Of a DNA stretch of 64,000 nt, positions 24,805-33,828 are shown piece by piece (within the stretch, counting starts at the first letter, position 1; every line of letters begins with the position of its first letter). The notes beneath the pieces are model-generated. The model was not told the origin of the DNA. It did not search any database and saw only the letters and a list, made by a program, of their open reading frames with translations. The translations under genes and the position numbers were made by a program. Source of the stretch: Mycobacterium ahvazicum (GTDB taxonomy: Bacteria; Actinomycetota; Actinomycetes; Mycobacteriales; Mycobacteriaceae); contig NZ_FXEG02000006.1 of assembly GCF_900176255.2 (NCBI RefSeq), positions 1 through 64,000 on the forward strand, in the 5' to 3' direction.

Positions 24805-26877
24805 TCAGCTCCCCGGGTTGCGAAACCATACCGGTGGGTCTTTGGTCAGGTCGACATGGCTGTCCTGCACGGTGACGGCGTCCCGGAAGATCGCCGGTTT
24901 GGCGTACTGAGTCACCTGCGCCCGGTAGTTGAAGACTCCCGAGACATGAACGGTCATGGAGTTGGGGTCCAGGTCGTAGGTCATGCTTTGAGTGTTCTCC
25001 AGGTCCTCGAGTGTCTCGCTATCCGGCTCGACCCCGGGAGGCGGGGCAGGCTGCGGCTTGCAGCCATCTTTAGGACAGCACTCCGGCGGCTTGGGACCGC
25101 TTTTGAAACAGATACGGAGCTGGCCATCCACGGCGGCCAGGGCCGCCTGGCGCCCCGCATCGTTGAGTGCGACGGTCGGGTGGATGACCGGGCGGTTGGC
25201 CGCCGGTGCGGTGAGCGCCTCGAGCAGTACTCGTTCCGGCGGCGCGGTGATATCGATGAAGCGATTGGTCGATCCCACCTGAACGATGCCGGGGAAAACC
25301 GAGATGGGATTCGCGCCGTTCGTCCCCACGCCATAGATCGCAACGGTTTTCATTGCTTCGACCGCATTGGGCGGATTGTCCACAGCCAGCGCGGCGGTGG
25401 TGGTGTCGAGCTTCCACTGACCGCCCTTCTTGTGCGCCCAGATCACTACCTGAGTGGGTGTGACGCCAAACTTCGCGGCCAGGACCAGCCGCTGGGCATC
25501 GGATGGGGTGCCCGGGTCCGGAGCCGGATCGGTGGTGACCTTGATGTCGGTGATTGGTGTGGTGGCCAATTGTGCGCGCAGCACCTTGTCGGTCAGCAGC
25601 TGCGGTGTGGCCGGTTGATCTGCCGCCAGAGACAGCGCGGTGCGGGCGTCACCGACCGCCAGCGCCTCGAGGTAGTGCTGCCCGGCCAACCGGGCGGCTT
25701 CGCGGTCCTGCTCGGCACGTTTCGTGTCGTCGCCGGCGATGATCTTGTTCGCCGCGAAGATCCCCACTCCCGCTACCACGGTCAGCACCGCCAGCACCGA
25801 AAGGGCCAGCGTCACAGTGCGTTTGCGGCGACGCGACGGCGCTGGAACGGGATTGAACGGCGGGCTCCACGCAGGCGGCGGTGGCATGGGTGCAGCGGCA
25901 TAGCCGGCCGGGGCGGGCGGCGGGTACTGCGGGCGTGGTGGCGAGATCGGACGAGTCGTCTCGAATGCTGCCGCAGCGACGGGCACCGTCTTTTCCGATG
26001 CGGGCCTCGGCGGGGTGGGCGCCGCGGTGTGGCCGTGCGGCAGCTGTGCGGCCAGGGCCGCGGCGAAGTCACCACAACGCTCGAACCGCTCGGCGGGGTT
26101 CTTGGCCAAGGCGCGTGCGAAAACCCCGTTGGCGCTGGCCAAATCGGGACGCAACCCACCGAGTAGCGGTGCGGGCAATGTCAGGTGCGCGTTGATCACC
26201 GCGACCGGGTTGACGTGAGGAAACAATTTGGCGCCCGTGAGCAGGTAGTAAGCGGTCGCGGCGAGCGCATACTGGTCGGCGCGACCATCGAGCGGGCCAC
26301 CCGAAAGTTGCTCGGGAGCGCAGTACGGCACGGTGCCGACCGTCATATTGGTCACCGTCAGACCGGTGGTGTCATCGACGGGACGCGCGATACCGAAGTC
26401 GCACAACAGGATTCGCGGAGGACTGCCGTCGTCGGGCCGGCTGATCATGATGTTGCCCGGCTTGATGTCGCGGTGTAGCAGACCGCGGTGATGCGCATGG
26501 TCCAAGGCCGCGCCGACCGCGGTCACGATCGCCAGCACTTCCTCGGCCGGCATCCCGCTCGGGTATTGCTCGTCCATCAGCGCGTCGAGGTCGGTCCCGT
26601 CGACGTAATCCATCGCGATCCACAGCCGGCCCTCGAACTCGCCGCGGTCCTGCACGCCCACAATATGGGGGTGCCACAGCCCGGCCGCGAGTTCGGCCTC
26701 ACGGTTAAACCGTTGCTGGTAGCCAGGATCCGCCGATACCTCGGGGGCCAACACCTTTAAGGCTTCGAATCGCGGCAGTCGCGGGTGGCGCACCAAATAC
26801 ACCTCACCCATACCACCGGCCCCCAGCAGCCGCACCACGGTATAGCCCGCGAACTGTGCCCCCTCACTTAACGGCAT
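24805..26877 (-). CDS. Transmembrane Ser/Thr protein kinase (Hanks/PknB type), copy 1
   Basis: A 690-residue receptor-like kinase. The kinase domain (about 12-275) has the Gly loop LLGAGGMGEVY, catalytic Lys41 in ALKVL, HRDIKP with Asp137, DFG at 160-162 and APEQ near 187, all intact. A Pro-rich linker (about 280-350) leads to one transmembrane helix (about 355-376) and a 310-residue external domain. That domain has cysteines clustered in ECCPKDGCKPQ near residue 600. No PASTA repeats are visible. It lies 40 bases downstream of a paralogous kinase gene. I know of no counterpart at this place in M. tuberculosis. The external domain is a probable sensor of unknown ligand. Confidence 0.9.
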   Translation of the reverse strand: MPLSEGAQFAGYTVVRLLGAGGMGEVYLVRHPRLPRFEALKVLAPEVSADPGYQQRFNREAELAAGLWHPHIVGVQDRGEFEGRLWIAMDYVDGTDLDALMDEQYPSGMPAEEVLAIVTAVGAALDHAHHRGLLHRDIKPGNIMISRPDDGSPPRILLCDFGIARPVDDTTGLTVTNMTVGTVPYCAPEQLSGGPLDGRADQYALAATAYYLLTGAKLFPHVNPVAVINAHLTLPAPLLGGLRPDLASANGVFARALAKNPAERFERCGDFAAALAAQLPHGHTAAPTPPRPASEKTVPVAAAAFETTRPISPPRPQYPPPAPAGYAAAPMPPPPAWSPPFNPVPAPSRRRKRTVTLALSVLAVLTVVAGVGIFAANKIIAGDDTKRAEQDREAARLAGQHYLEALAVGDARTALSLAADQPATPQLLTDKVLRAQLATTPITDIKVTTDPAPDPGTPSDAQRLVLAAKFGVTPTQVVIWAHKKGGQWKLDTTTAALAVDNPPNAVEAMKTVAIYGVGTNGANPISVFPGIVQVGSTNRFIDITAPPERVLLEALTAPAANRPVIHPTVALNDAGRQAALAAVDGQLRICFKSGPKPPECCPKDGCKPQPAPPPGVEPDSETLEDLENTQSMTYDLDPNSMTVHVSGVFNYRAQVTQYAKPAIFRDAVTVQDSHVDLTKDPPVWFRNPGS

Positions 26878-26917
26878 GCGCGCATCTTAAGCTCGCCGAA
26901 CGACGGCCGGACGGGGT

Positions 26918-28861
26918 TTATCCATGCTTCTCCGTGCGCACATATATCGGGGGTTCCTTAGTCAGGTCGACGATGCCGATGGGTTTCTCCGTCACGGTGT
27001 AGTCGGGTACGCCGGCCGCGTGTCCCTGGTAGACGATGGTGCCGCCGATCGCGACCACCATCCTGGCGGCGTCGAAGTTGAAGGTGGCCTTGCTGAAATC
27101 GCCGGGGCCATCGGTAGCGATCGTAGGGTTGTCGGGACTCAGGCGTGCGCAATCGTCGGCCGGTTCCACGCCGTGGTAGCAGTTGTGGGTCCATGTGTCG
27201 AAAGCCGCCTTCGCGGCCTGGCTGCCCGCATCGTTGAGCATGGCCGCCGGCTTGATGGCCGGCCGGTCGGTGGCGCCGCCGAGTGCGTCGAGCAGCACCG
27301 GCGGAGTCTGCGCGGTGATGTCGACGTAGCGGTTACTGGACGACACCGACATTGCACCGGGAAACACCGCGACCGGCGACGCACCGTCGGTCGCAACACC
27401 CCACACGGCAACCGCTTTCAGCGATGCATCCTTACTGCCGGATGGTCCGACATCGACGGCGACGGTGGCGGTGTCGAGTTTCCATTCGTCGCCCTTGCGA
27501 TGCACTTCGATGCGGGCCTGTGACAGCGTCGGGCCGAATCTGGCGGACACCATCAGGTACTGCACCTGCTGCGGATCGTCGCCGGCCGGCACCGGTGCCA
27601 CCGTGGCGGTGATATCGGTGATCGGCGCGGCCGCGAGCTGGGCCCGCAATACCTCGCTGGTCGCGAATTGTGGTGTCGCCGGCGGGTTTACGCTCAACGC
27701 AAGTGCGGCCGGCGCATCACCGCGGGCGAGCGCCTCCAGGTAATGCTGTCCGGCCAGCCGGGCAGCTTCTTGCAGCTGTGGTTCCGATTGCGCCGCAGGG
27801 TGCCCGTGATCGATCACTCGTGGGATCGCAATGGCGGCAACGATGCCAACGACGGCAACCCCGGCCGTGACCAAAGCAGCGGCTCGCCATCGACGCGGAC
27901 GCGGACGTTGTTCCGGGCCCGACCAGGCCGGCGGGCCGAACTGCGGGGCCGGCATCGCCGGGGTGTGCATCGGCTGGGCAACGGGTGCCGGTCGAGCAGG
28001 CTCGGCGGGCGGGGCGTGATGCAGCTGGCGGGCCAGCGCCGTGGCGAAGTCGCCGCAACGGGCGAACCGCTCGGCGGGGTTTTTGGCCAGCGCCCGCGCG
28101 AAAACCGGGTCGGCGCCGGCCAAATCGGGACGAAGCGCACCCAGCAGCGGCGGCGGCGCGGTCAGGTGCGCGCTGATCACCGCGACCGGGCTGGCACCGG
28201 TGAAAAGCTTGGTGCCGGTCAGCAGGTAGTAGGCCGTGGCGGCCAGCGCGTACTGGTCGGCGCGGCCGTCGATCGGATGTCCCAGCAGCTGCTCGGGCGC
28301 GGAGTAGTCGACGGTGCCCACCGTCGCGTTGGTCACCGTCAGTCCCGTGTTGTCGTCGACCGGACGTGCGATACCGAAGTCGCTCAACAGGATTCGTGGT
28401 GGACTGCCGTCTTCTGGGCGGCTGATCATGATGTTGCCCGGTTTGACGTCGCGGTGCAGCAGCCCGCGGTGATGGGCATGGTCCAGCGCCGCGGCGACCG
28501 CGGTCACCACCGCCACGACCTCGCCCACCGGCATACCGCCCGGGTGCTGATCCATCAGCGCGCGGATATCGGGCCCGTTGACATAATCCATCGCGATCCA
28601 CAACTGACCGTCGAATTCACCGCGGTCGTGCACGCCGACGATGTGGGGATGCCACAGGCTGCCCGCCAATTCGGCCTCGCGGTTGAACCGCTGCTGAAAG
28701 TCGGGGTCCGCCGAGACGTCGGCGCGCAGGATCTTCAAAGCTTCGAAGCGCGGCAGCCGCGGATGGCGCACCAGATACACCTCACCCATACCGCCGATCC
28801 CCAACGGCCGGATCACGGTATAGCCCGCGAATTGCGCCCCCTCCCCCAACGGCATGGGCAA
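26918..28861 (-). CDS. Transmembrane Ser/Thr protein kinase (Hanks/PknB type), copy 2
   Basis: A 647-residue paralogue of the adjacent kinase. The Gly loop PLGIGGMGEVY, Lys43, HRDVKP (Asp138), DFG at 161-163 and APEQ are all present. A Pro-rich linker is followed by a single membrane helix (about 326-347) and an external domain with the same layout as copy 1. That domain includes LAGQHYLEALA and a tail ending in DLTKEPPIYVR. The two kinases share near-identical catalytic cores but more divergent external domains, as expected for duplicated sensors. A start at 28855 (MPLGEG) is also possible. It is 25 bases downstream of pcnA on the same strand. Confidence 0.9.
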   Translation of the reverse strand: MPMPLGEGAQFAGYTVIRPLGIGGMGEVYLVRHPRLPRFEALKILRADVSADPDFQQRFNREAELAGSLWHPHIVGVHDRGEFDGQLWIAMDYVNGPDIRALMDQHPGGMPVGEVVAVVTAVAAALDHAHHRGLLHRDVKPGNIMISRPEDGSPPRILLSDFGIARPVDDNTGLTVTNATVGTVDYSAPEQLLGHPIDGRADQYALAATAYYLLTGTKLFTGASPVAVISAHLTAPPPLLGALRPDLAGADPVFARALAKNPAERFARCGDFATALARQLHHAPPAEPARPAPVAQPMHTPAMPAPQFGPPAWSGPEQRPRPRRWRAAALVTAGVAVVGIVAAIAIPRVIDHGHPAAQSEPQLQEAARLAGQHYLEALARGDAPAALALSVNPPATPQFATSEVLRAQLAAAPITDITATVAPVPAGDDPQQVQYLMVSARFGPTLSQARIEVHRKGDEWKLDTATVAVDVGPSGSKDASLKAVAVWGVATDGASPVAVFPGAMSVSSSNRYVDITAQTPPVLLDALGGATDRPAIKPAAMLNDAGSQAAKAAFDTWTHNCYHGVEPADDCARLSPDNPTIATDGPGDFSKATFNFDAARMVVAIGGTIVYQGHAAGVPDYTVTEKPIGIVDLTKEPPIYVRTEKHG

Positions 28862-28886
28862 ATCCTAGAACTCGGGGCCGCCCCGG

Positions 28887-30329
28887 CTATGCGTTCCCGC
28901 GCGAATGCCACCAGGCCAGCAGCTCCGCGGTGGCTTCCTCGTCGGTCAGCGGCCCACGATCCAGGCGCAGCTCTTTCAAGAACCGCCAGGCCTCGCCGAC
29001 CTGCGGCCCGGCCGGGATGTCCAGCAGCTCCATGATCCGGTTGCCGTCCAGATCGGGACGCACCCGCGCCAGATCCTCCTGGGCGGCCAGCTCGGCGATG
29101 CGCGCCTCGAGCCGGTCGTAGTTGGCCTGCAGCCGCGCGGCCCGGCGTTTGTTGCGGGTGGTGCAGTCGGCGCGGACCAGCTTGTGCAGCCGCGGCAGCA
29201 GCGGGCCGGCGTCGGTGACGTAGCGGCGTACCGCGGAGTCGGTCCACTTCCCGTCGCCATAGCCGTGGAACCGCAGATGCAGATACACCAACTGGGAGAC
29301 GTCGTCGACCATCTGCTTGGAGTACTTGAGCGCCCGCATTCGCTTGCGGGTCATCTTGGCGCCGACGACCTCATGGTGGTGAAAGCTCACGCCGCCGTTT
29401 TCCTCGTGGCGTCTGGTGGCGGGCTTGCCGATGTCATGCAGCAACGCCGCCCAGCGCAGCACCAGATCGGGGCCGGCATCTTCGAGCTCGACGGCTTGGC
29501 GCAGCACGGTCAGCGAGTGCTGGTAGACGTCCTTGTGCTGGTGGTGTTCGTCGATCGCCATCTGCATGGCGCCGACTTCGGGCAGCACGATTTCGCCCAT
29601 CCCGGTCTGAACCAGTAAGTCGACGCCGGCCACCGGGTCGGCGCCGAGAAGCAGCTTGTCCAACTCGGCCGCCACCCGCTCGGCGCTGATCCGGGCCAGC
29701 TGCGGGGCCATCTCCTCGATCGCTGCCCGCACTCGGGGGGCGACGGCGAATCCGAGCTGCGAGACGAACCGCGCCGCGCGCAGCATCCGCAGCGGATCGT
29801 CACCGAACGACACCGACGGCGCCGCCGGGGTGTCCAATACGCGGGCCTTGAGCGCCGCCAAGCCGCCGAGCGGATCGAGGAATTCGCCCGGGCCGGCCGA
29901 TGTGATGCGCACGGCCATCGCGTTCGCCGTGAAATCGCGGCGCAACAGGTCGTCTTCGAGGCGGTCACCGAACTTCACCTCAGGACTGCGTGACACCTGG
30001 TCGTAGCTGTCCGCGCGGAACGTGGTGATCTCCAGGCGGTGCTCGTCCTTGCCGACGCCCACGGTGCCGAATTGGATGCCGGTATCCCAGACCGCGTCGG
30101 CCCAGCCCCGCACCATCTGCTGCACCTGCTCGGGGCGCGCGTTGGTGGTGAAGTCCAGATCGGGGCTCAACCGGCGCAGCAGCGCGTCGCGCACCGATCC
30201 GCCGACCAGATACAAGTCGTGCCCCGCGGCCTCGAACAAGGCGCCCAATCCGCCCAGCACCGCGGCATGCTGATTCAGGGCAACCCAAGCCGACGTCAGC
30301 AGCTCTACATCGTCGGCGGCTTCAGACAC
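28887..30329 (-). CDS. pcnA: CCA tRNA nucleotidyltransferase / polyA polymerase family
   Basis: A 480-residue homologue of PcnA (Rv3907c). The nucleotidyltransferase head has LVGGSVRDALLRR near residue 41 and the metal-binding SPDLDFTTNA. The C-terminal HD phosphohydrolase domain has ALLHDIGKPATR with His and Asp metal ligands near residue 290. The enzyme adds or repairs the 3'-CCA of tRNAs. It is divergent from mutT4, with the 56-base tandem repeats in between. The length matches the family and no residue appears lost. Confidence 0.93.
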   Translation of the reverse strand: MSEAADDVELLTSAWVALNQHAAVLGGLGALFEAAGHDLYLVGGSVRDALLRRLSPDLDFTTNARPEQVQQMVRGWADAVWDTGIQFGTVGVGKDEHRLEITTFRADSYDQVSRSPEVKFGDRLEDDLLRRDFTANAMAVRITSAGPGEFLDPLGGLAALKARVLDTPAAPSVSFGDDPLRMLRAARFVSQLGFAVAPRVRAAIEEMAPQLARISAERVAAELDKLLLGADPVAGVDLLVQTGMGEIVLPEVGAMQMAIDEHHQHKDVYQHSLTVLRQAVELEDAGPDLVLRWAALLHDIGKPATRRHEENGGVSFHHHEVVGAKMTRKRMRALKYSKQMVDDVSQLVYLHLRFHGYGDGKWTDSAVRRYVTDAGPLLPRLHKLVRADCTTRNKRRAARLQANYDRLEARIAELAAQEDLARVRPDLDGNRIMELLDIPAGPQVGEAWRFLKELRLDRGPLTDEEATAELLAWWHSRGNA

Positions 30330-30335
30330 GTTCGG

Positions 30336-30513
30336 TCAGCCTAGTCGTGTGACGATGCGGGCAGGTACGGCCCGCTGAGGAGCACGACAATTCAGCCTAG
30401 TCGTGTGACGGTGCGGGCAGGTACGGCCCGCTGAGGAGCACGACAATTCCACCTAGTCGTGTGACGGTGCGGGCAGGTACGGCCCGCTGAGGAGCACGAC
30501 AGTTCAGCCTAGT
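30336..30513. repeat. 56-bp tandem repeat, three copies plus a partial fourth
   Basis: The unit begins CAGCCTAGTCGTGTGACG and recurs with an exact 56-base period; the CCTAG landmark is at 30340, 30396, 30452 and 30508. The copies differ at single positions (GACGATG versus GACGGTG, TCAGCC versus TCCACC). The repeat lies between the divergent pcnA and mutT4 starts, where both promoters must be, so copy number could affect their expression (inference). It resembles mycobacterial VNTR loci in design. Confidence 0.93.
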
Positions 30514-30592
30514 CGTCCACGGGCCGTCGTCGCGCCCGCACCAGCGGCGAGTGTGTCCGGAAGAACAGCTCGTGCCAGCTACTATCGCTTGG

Positions 30593-31324
30593 GTGTCGGA
30601 TGGCGAACAAGCCAAACCACGTCGGCGGCGGGGGCGCCGTCGCGGTCGTGGCGGTGTAGGCGCGTCCGAAAACGACGCCGACGCCAAAGTGACCGCCGAC
30701 GCGGCGGCAACCAACAGACGTCGACCGCGCCCGCCCCGCCGGGTGCCGGAGCGGCTGCGGACCGTGCATGAAACGTCCGCGGGCGGCCTGGTCATCGACG
30801 GCCTCGACGGCCCGATGGACGCCCAGGTCGCGGCCCTGATCGGACGCATCGATCGGCGGGGACGGATGCTGTGGTCGCTGCCCAAGGGGCATATCGAGCT
30901 CGGCGAGACCGCCGAGCAGACCGCCATTCGGGAGGTCGCCGAGGAGACCGGGATCCGCGGCAGCGTGCTGGCCGCACTCGGACGCATCGACTACTGGTTC
31001 GTCACCGACGGTCGCCGGGTGCACAAGACCGTGCACCACTATTTGATGCGTTTCTCCGGCGGCGAGCTGTCCGACGAGGACCTTGAAGTCGCCGAGGTGG
31101 CGTGGGTGCCGATCCAGGAGCTGCCGTCGCGGTTGGCTTACGCCGACGAACGTCGACTCGCCGAGGTCGCCAATGAGCTGATCGGAAAGCTGCAGACCGA
31201 CGGTCCCGCCGCGCTTCCGCCGCTGCCGCCCAGCACGCCCCGGCGCAATCCGCAGACCCATTCCCGAACCCGGCATTCCGACAAGCCCCGCGGTCGTAAG
31301 AACGGTCACGGGCCGGGGCCGTGA
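30593..31324 (+). CDS. mutT4: MutT4, Nudix hydrolase
   Basis: A 243-residue Nudix protein homologous to Rv3908. A basic Arg-rich N-terminal tail (about 1-55) precedes the Nudix fold. The Nudix box at about residues 99-121 runs from GHIELGETAEQT to REVAEETGI and has the catalytic REVxEE glutamates. GTG 30593 is chosen because the protein then starts VSDGEQAK, as in M. tuberculosis. The ATG at 30551 is upstream of any similarity. The stop overlaps the next gene's GTG by four bases. Confidence 0.92.
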   Translation: MSDGEQAKPRRRRGRRRGRGGVGASENDADAKVTADAAATNRRRPRPPRRVPERLRTVHETSAGGLVIDGLDGPMDAQVAALIGRIDRRGRMLWSLPKGHIELGETAEQTAIREVAEETGIRGSVLAALGRIDYWFVTDGRRVHKTVHHYLMRFSGGELSDEDLEVAEVAWVPIQELPSRLAYADERRLAEVANELIGKLQTDGPAALPPLPPSTPRRNPQTHSRTRHSDKPRGRKNGHGPGP

Positions 31325-33687
31325 CCGCGCCACGCCTCTGCTGCGCCGCCGCGTTGCGCCTTGCCGTCGTGATCGGCATCGTGGCCGGTTTTGCGGTGGT
31401 GCTCACCGGCCCGATCGGCATGCCCCGCGCCGCGGCCAACGAACCCGGTTCGACGCCGTTCGTCCGCGTCCGCATCGACCAGGTGACGCCGGACGTCGTC
31501 ACCACGACCAGCCCGCCGGTCGTGACGGTCAGCGGAATGGTGACCAACATCGGTGACCGCCCGGTGCGCGACGTGATGGTCCGGCTCGAACATGCCGCTG
31601 CGGTCACCGCATCGGCGAGCCTGCGGACCTCGCTGGACGGCAGCACCGATCAATACCAGCCGGCCGCCGACTTTCTCACGGTGGCGCCGGAACTCCAGCG
31701 AGGCCAAGAGGTCGGCTTCACCTTGTCCGCGCCGCTGCGCGCGCTGGCCAAGCCGTCGCTGGGCATCGACCAGCCGGGCATCTATCCGCTGCTGGTCAAC
31801 GCCAACGGCACACCCGACTACGGCGCCCCCGCCCGGCTGGACAATGCGCGGTTTCTGCTGCCGGTGATCGGGGTGCCACCCGACCACGCCGACGCGTTGG
31901 AGTCCGCGGTCGCGCCAGACACCTCCAAACCCGTGTGGGTCACCATGTTGTGGCCGCTGGCCGACCGCCCCCGGTTGGCCCCGGGCCAGCCGGGCGGCAC
32001 CATCGGAGTCCGGCTGGTCGACGACGACCTGGCCTCCTCGCTGGCCACCGGCGGCCGGCTGGACATCCTGCTGTCCGCGGCCGAGGTCGCGACCAGCCAC
32101 GACGTCGACCCTGATGGCGCCGTTGGCCGCGCGCTATGCCTGGCCATCGACCCGGACCTGCTGGTGACCGTCAACGCGATGACGGCCGGCTATGTCGTGT
32201 CGAACTCCCCCGACGGGCCGGCGCAACAGCCGGGGACCCCGACGCACCCCGGCACCGGGCAGACCGCGGCGACCGGCTGGCTGAACCGGTTGCGCGCGCT
32301 GGCCCACCGCACCTGCGTCGCACCGCTGCCCTACGCGCAGGCCGATCTCGACGCGTTGCAGCGCGTCAACGATCCGGGCCTCAGCGCGATCGCCACCACT
32401 AGCGTCGGCGACATCGTCGACCAGATCCTGGACGTTTCCTCGACCCGCGGTGCCACGCTGCTGCCCGACGGTCCGCTGACCGGCGACACGGTCAACCTGC
32501 TCAGCGCCAACAACAGCACGGTCGCGGTGGCCGCCGGCGGGCTGGTCGCCCCGGATCCGCAGACGTCGTCCGGGCCCGACAACGTCGACACCGCACCGCG
32601 GCGGCTATCCCCGCAGGTAGTGGTTGCGCCGTTCGATCCCGCGGTCGGTGCGGCGCTGGCCGGGGCGGGCAACAACCCCGGCGCGCCGACCTATCTGGAC
32701 CCGTCGCTGACGGTTCGGCTCGCGCATGATTCCAACACCGCGCGCCGCCAGGACGCCCTGGGCTCGATGTTCTGGCATGCGCTGGACCGAGACGCCCCGC
32801 CGCGCACCCAGCTTCTGGTTCCGCCGGCGACGTGGAACCTCGGCGCGGACGACGCACAGGTGATCCTGACGGCGCTGGCGACGACGATCCGGTCCGGCCT
32901 GGGGGTGCCGCGGCCGCTAACGGCAGTAATCGGCGAAGCCCAGGCCGTTGACCCGGCTCGCGCCCAGCCGGCGCAGCCGCTGGACGTCGCCGCCCCCGAA
33001 CGCGGCCGGTTCGGCGAGAACGTCATCGCCGACATCAGCGGCCAGACCGCCCGGCTGTGGAAACTGACCTCCGCGCTGAGCACTGACGAGCGCACCGGCC
33101 TGACCGGCGTCCAGTACACCGCTCCGCTGCGTGAAGACATGCTGCGCGCGCTGAGCCAGTCCAATCCTCCCGACACCCGCAACGGGCTGGCCCAGCAGCG
33201 GCTGGCGGTCGTCGGTAACACGATCAACGACCTGTTCGGCGCGGTGACGATCGTCAACCCCGGCGGCTCCTACACCCTGGCCACCGAGCACAGTCCGCTG
33301 CCGTTGGCGCTGCACAACGGTCTGGCCGTGCCGATCAAGGTCCGCCTGCAGGTCGACGCCCCACCCGGGATGACCGTGACCGACGTCGGGCAGATCGAAC
33401 TGCCGCCCGGCTACCTGCCACTGCGGGTGCCGATCGAAGTGAACTTCACCCAGCGCGTCGCGATCGACGTCACGCTGCGCACCCCGGACGGCACCCGGCT
33501 GGGCGACCCGGTGCGCATGTCGGTGCACTCCAACGCCTACGGCAAGGTGCTGTTCGCGATCACCATGACCGCGGCAGCGGTGCTGGTGCTGCTCGCCGGC
33601 CGCCGCCTGTGGCACCGATTCCGCGGCCAGCCCGACCGCGCCGACCTGCGCATATCTTTCTTGCTTTGTAGGTCTAACTATCTTTGA
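31321..33687 (+). CDS. Rv3909-like membrane/exported protein (DUF6049), 3' end replaced by adapter junk
   Basis: A large exported protein homologous to Rv3909. It has an N-terminal signal-like helix (about 12-40) ending PRAAANEPG, a long extracytoplasmic region, and a C-terminal transmembrane helix (VLFAITMTAAAVLVLLAG, near residue 745). The genuine sequence runs to about 33649 (RGQPDRADL). After that come non-genomic bases, so the last dozen residues are spurious and the true cytoplasmic tail of roughly 25 residues is missing. It is translationally coupled to mutT4 and sits upstream of the MurJ-like gene. The function is unknown. Confidence 0.85.
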   Translation: MTAPRLCCAAALRLAVVIGIVAGFAVVLTGPIGMPRAAANEPGSTPFVRVRIDQVTPDVVTTTSPPVVTVSGMVTNIGDRPVRDVMVRLEHAAAVTASASLRTSLDGSTDQYQPAADFLTVAPELQRGQEVGFTLSAPLRALAKPSLGIDQPGIYPLLVNANGTPDYGAPARLDNARFLLPVIGVPPDHADALESAVAPDTSKPVWVTMLWPLADRPRLAPGQPGGTIGVRLVDDDLASSLATGGRLDILLSAAEVATSHDVDPDGAVGRALCLAIDPDLLVTVNAMTAGYVVSNSPDGPAQQPGTPTHPGTGQTAATGWLNRLRALAHRTCVAPLPYAQADLDALQRVNDPGLSAIATTSVGDIVDQILDVSSTRGATLLPDGPLTGDTVNLLSANNSTVAVAAGGLVAPDPQTSSGPDNVDTAPRRLSPQVVVAPFDPAVGAALAGAGNNPGAPTYLDPSLTVRLAHDSNTARRQDALGSMFWHALDRDAPPRTQLLVPPATWNLGADDAQVILTALATTIRSGLGVPRPLTAVIGEAQAVDPARAQPAQPLDVAAPERGRFGENVIADISGQTARLWKLTSALSTDERTGLTGVQYTAPLREDMLRALSQSNPPDTRNGLAQQRLAVVGNTINDLFGAVTIVNPGGSYTLATEHSPLPLALHNGLAVPIKVRLQVDAPPGMTVTDVGQIELPPGYLPLRVPIEVNFTQRVAIDVTLRTPDGTRLGDPVRMSVHSNAYGKVLFAITMTAAAVLVLLAGRRLWHRFRGQPDRADLRISFLLCRSNYL

Positions 33688-33814
33688 TGCGCACCCTCGT
33701 CACCCCATCCTAACCTTCTCTTTGATCTCTTTTTTTTTTTTTTTATTACTACCGCCACCCCCGACTCCTACACACGGGGTTTCGTCGCCACCTTCAGATT
33801 TTTATAAGAGACAG
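33649..33814 (+). other. Low-quality sequence with Illumina P5/Nextera read-1 adapter
   Basis: After genomic sequence stops near 33648 there is AT-rich text with a poly-T run (about 33730-33744). A 29-base segment (33745-33773) then resembles P5, matching 20 of 29. An 8-base index slot follows (33774-33781). Next come 33 bases (33782-33814) matching the Nextera read-1 adapter at 28 of 33 positions; all five differences replace G. It ends TATAAGAGACAG. Genomic sequence resumes at 33815. Confidence 0.95.
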
Positions 33815-33828
33815 GAAGAGCCCCGCGT

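Noticed and set aside
30336..30513. Possible CRISPR array
   Set aside because: The units are direct tandem copies without unique spacers, so it is a minisatellite, not a CRISPR.
33720..33745. Poly-T tract as a terminator after the Rv3909-like gene
   Set aside because: It lies in non-genomic, low-quality adapter-linked sequence and has no stem.
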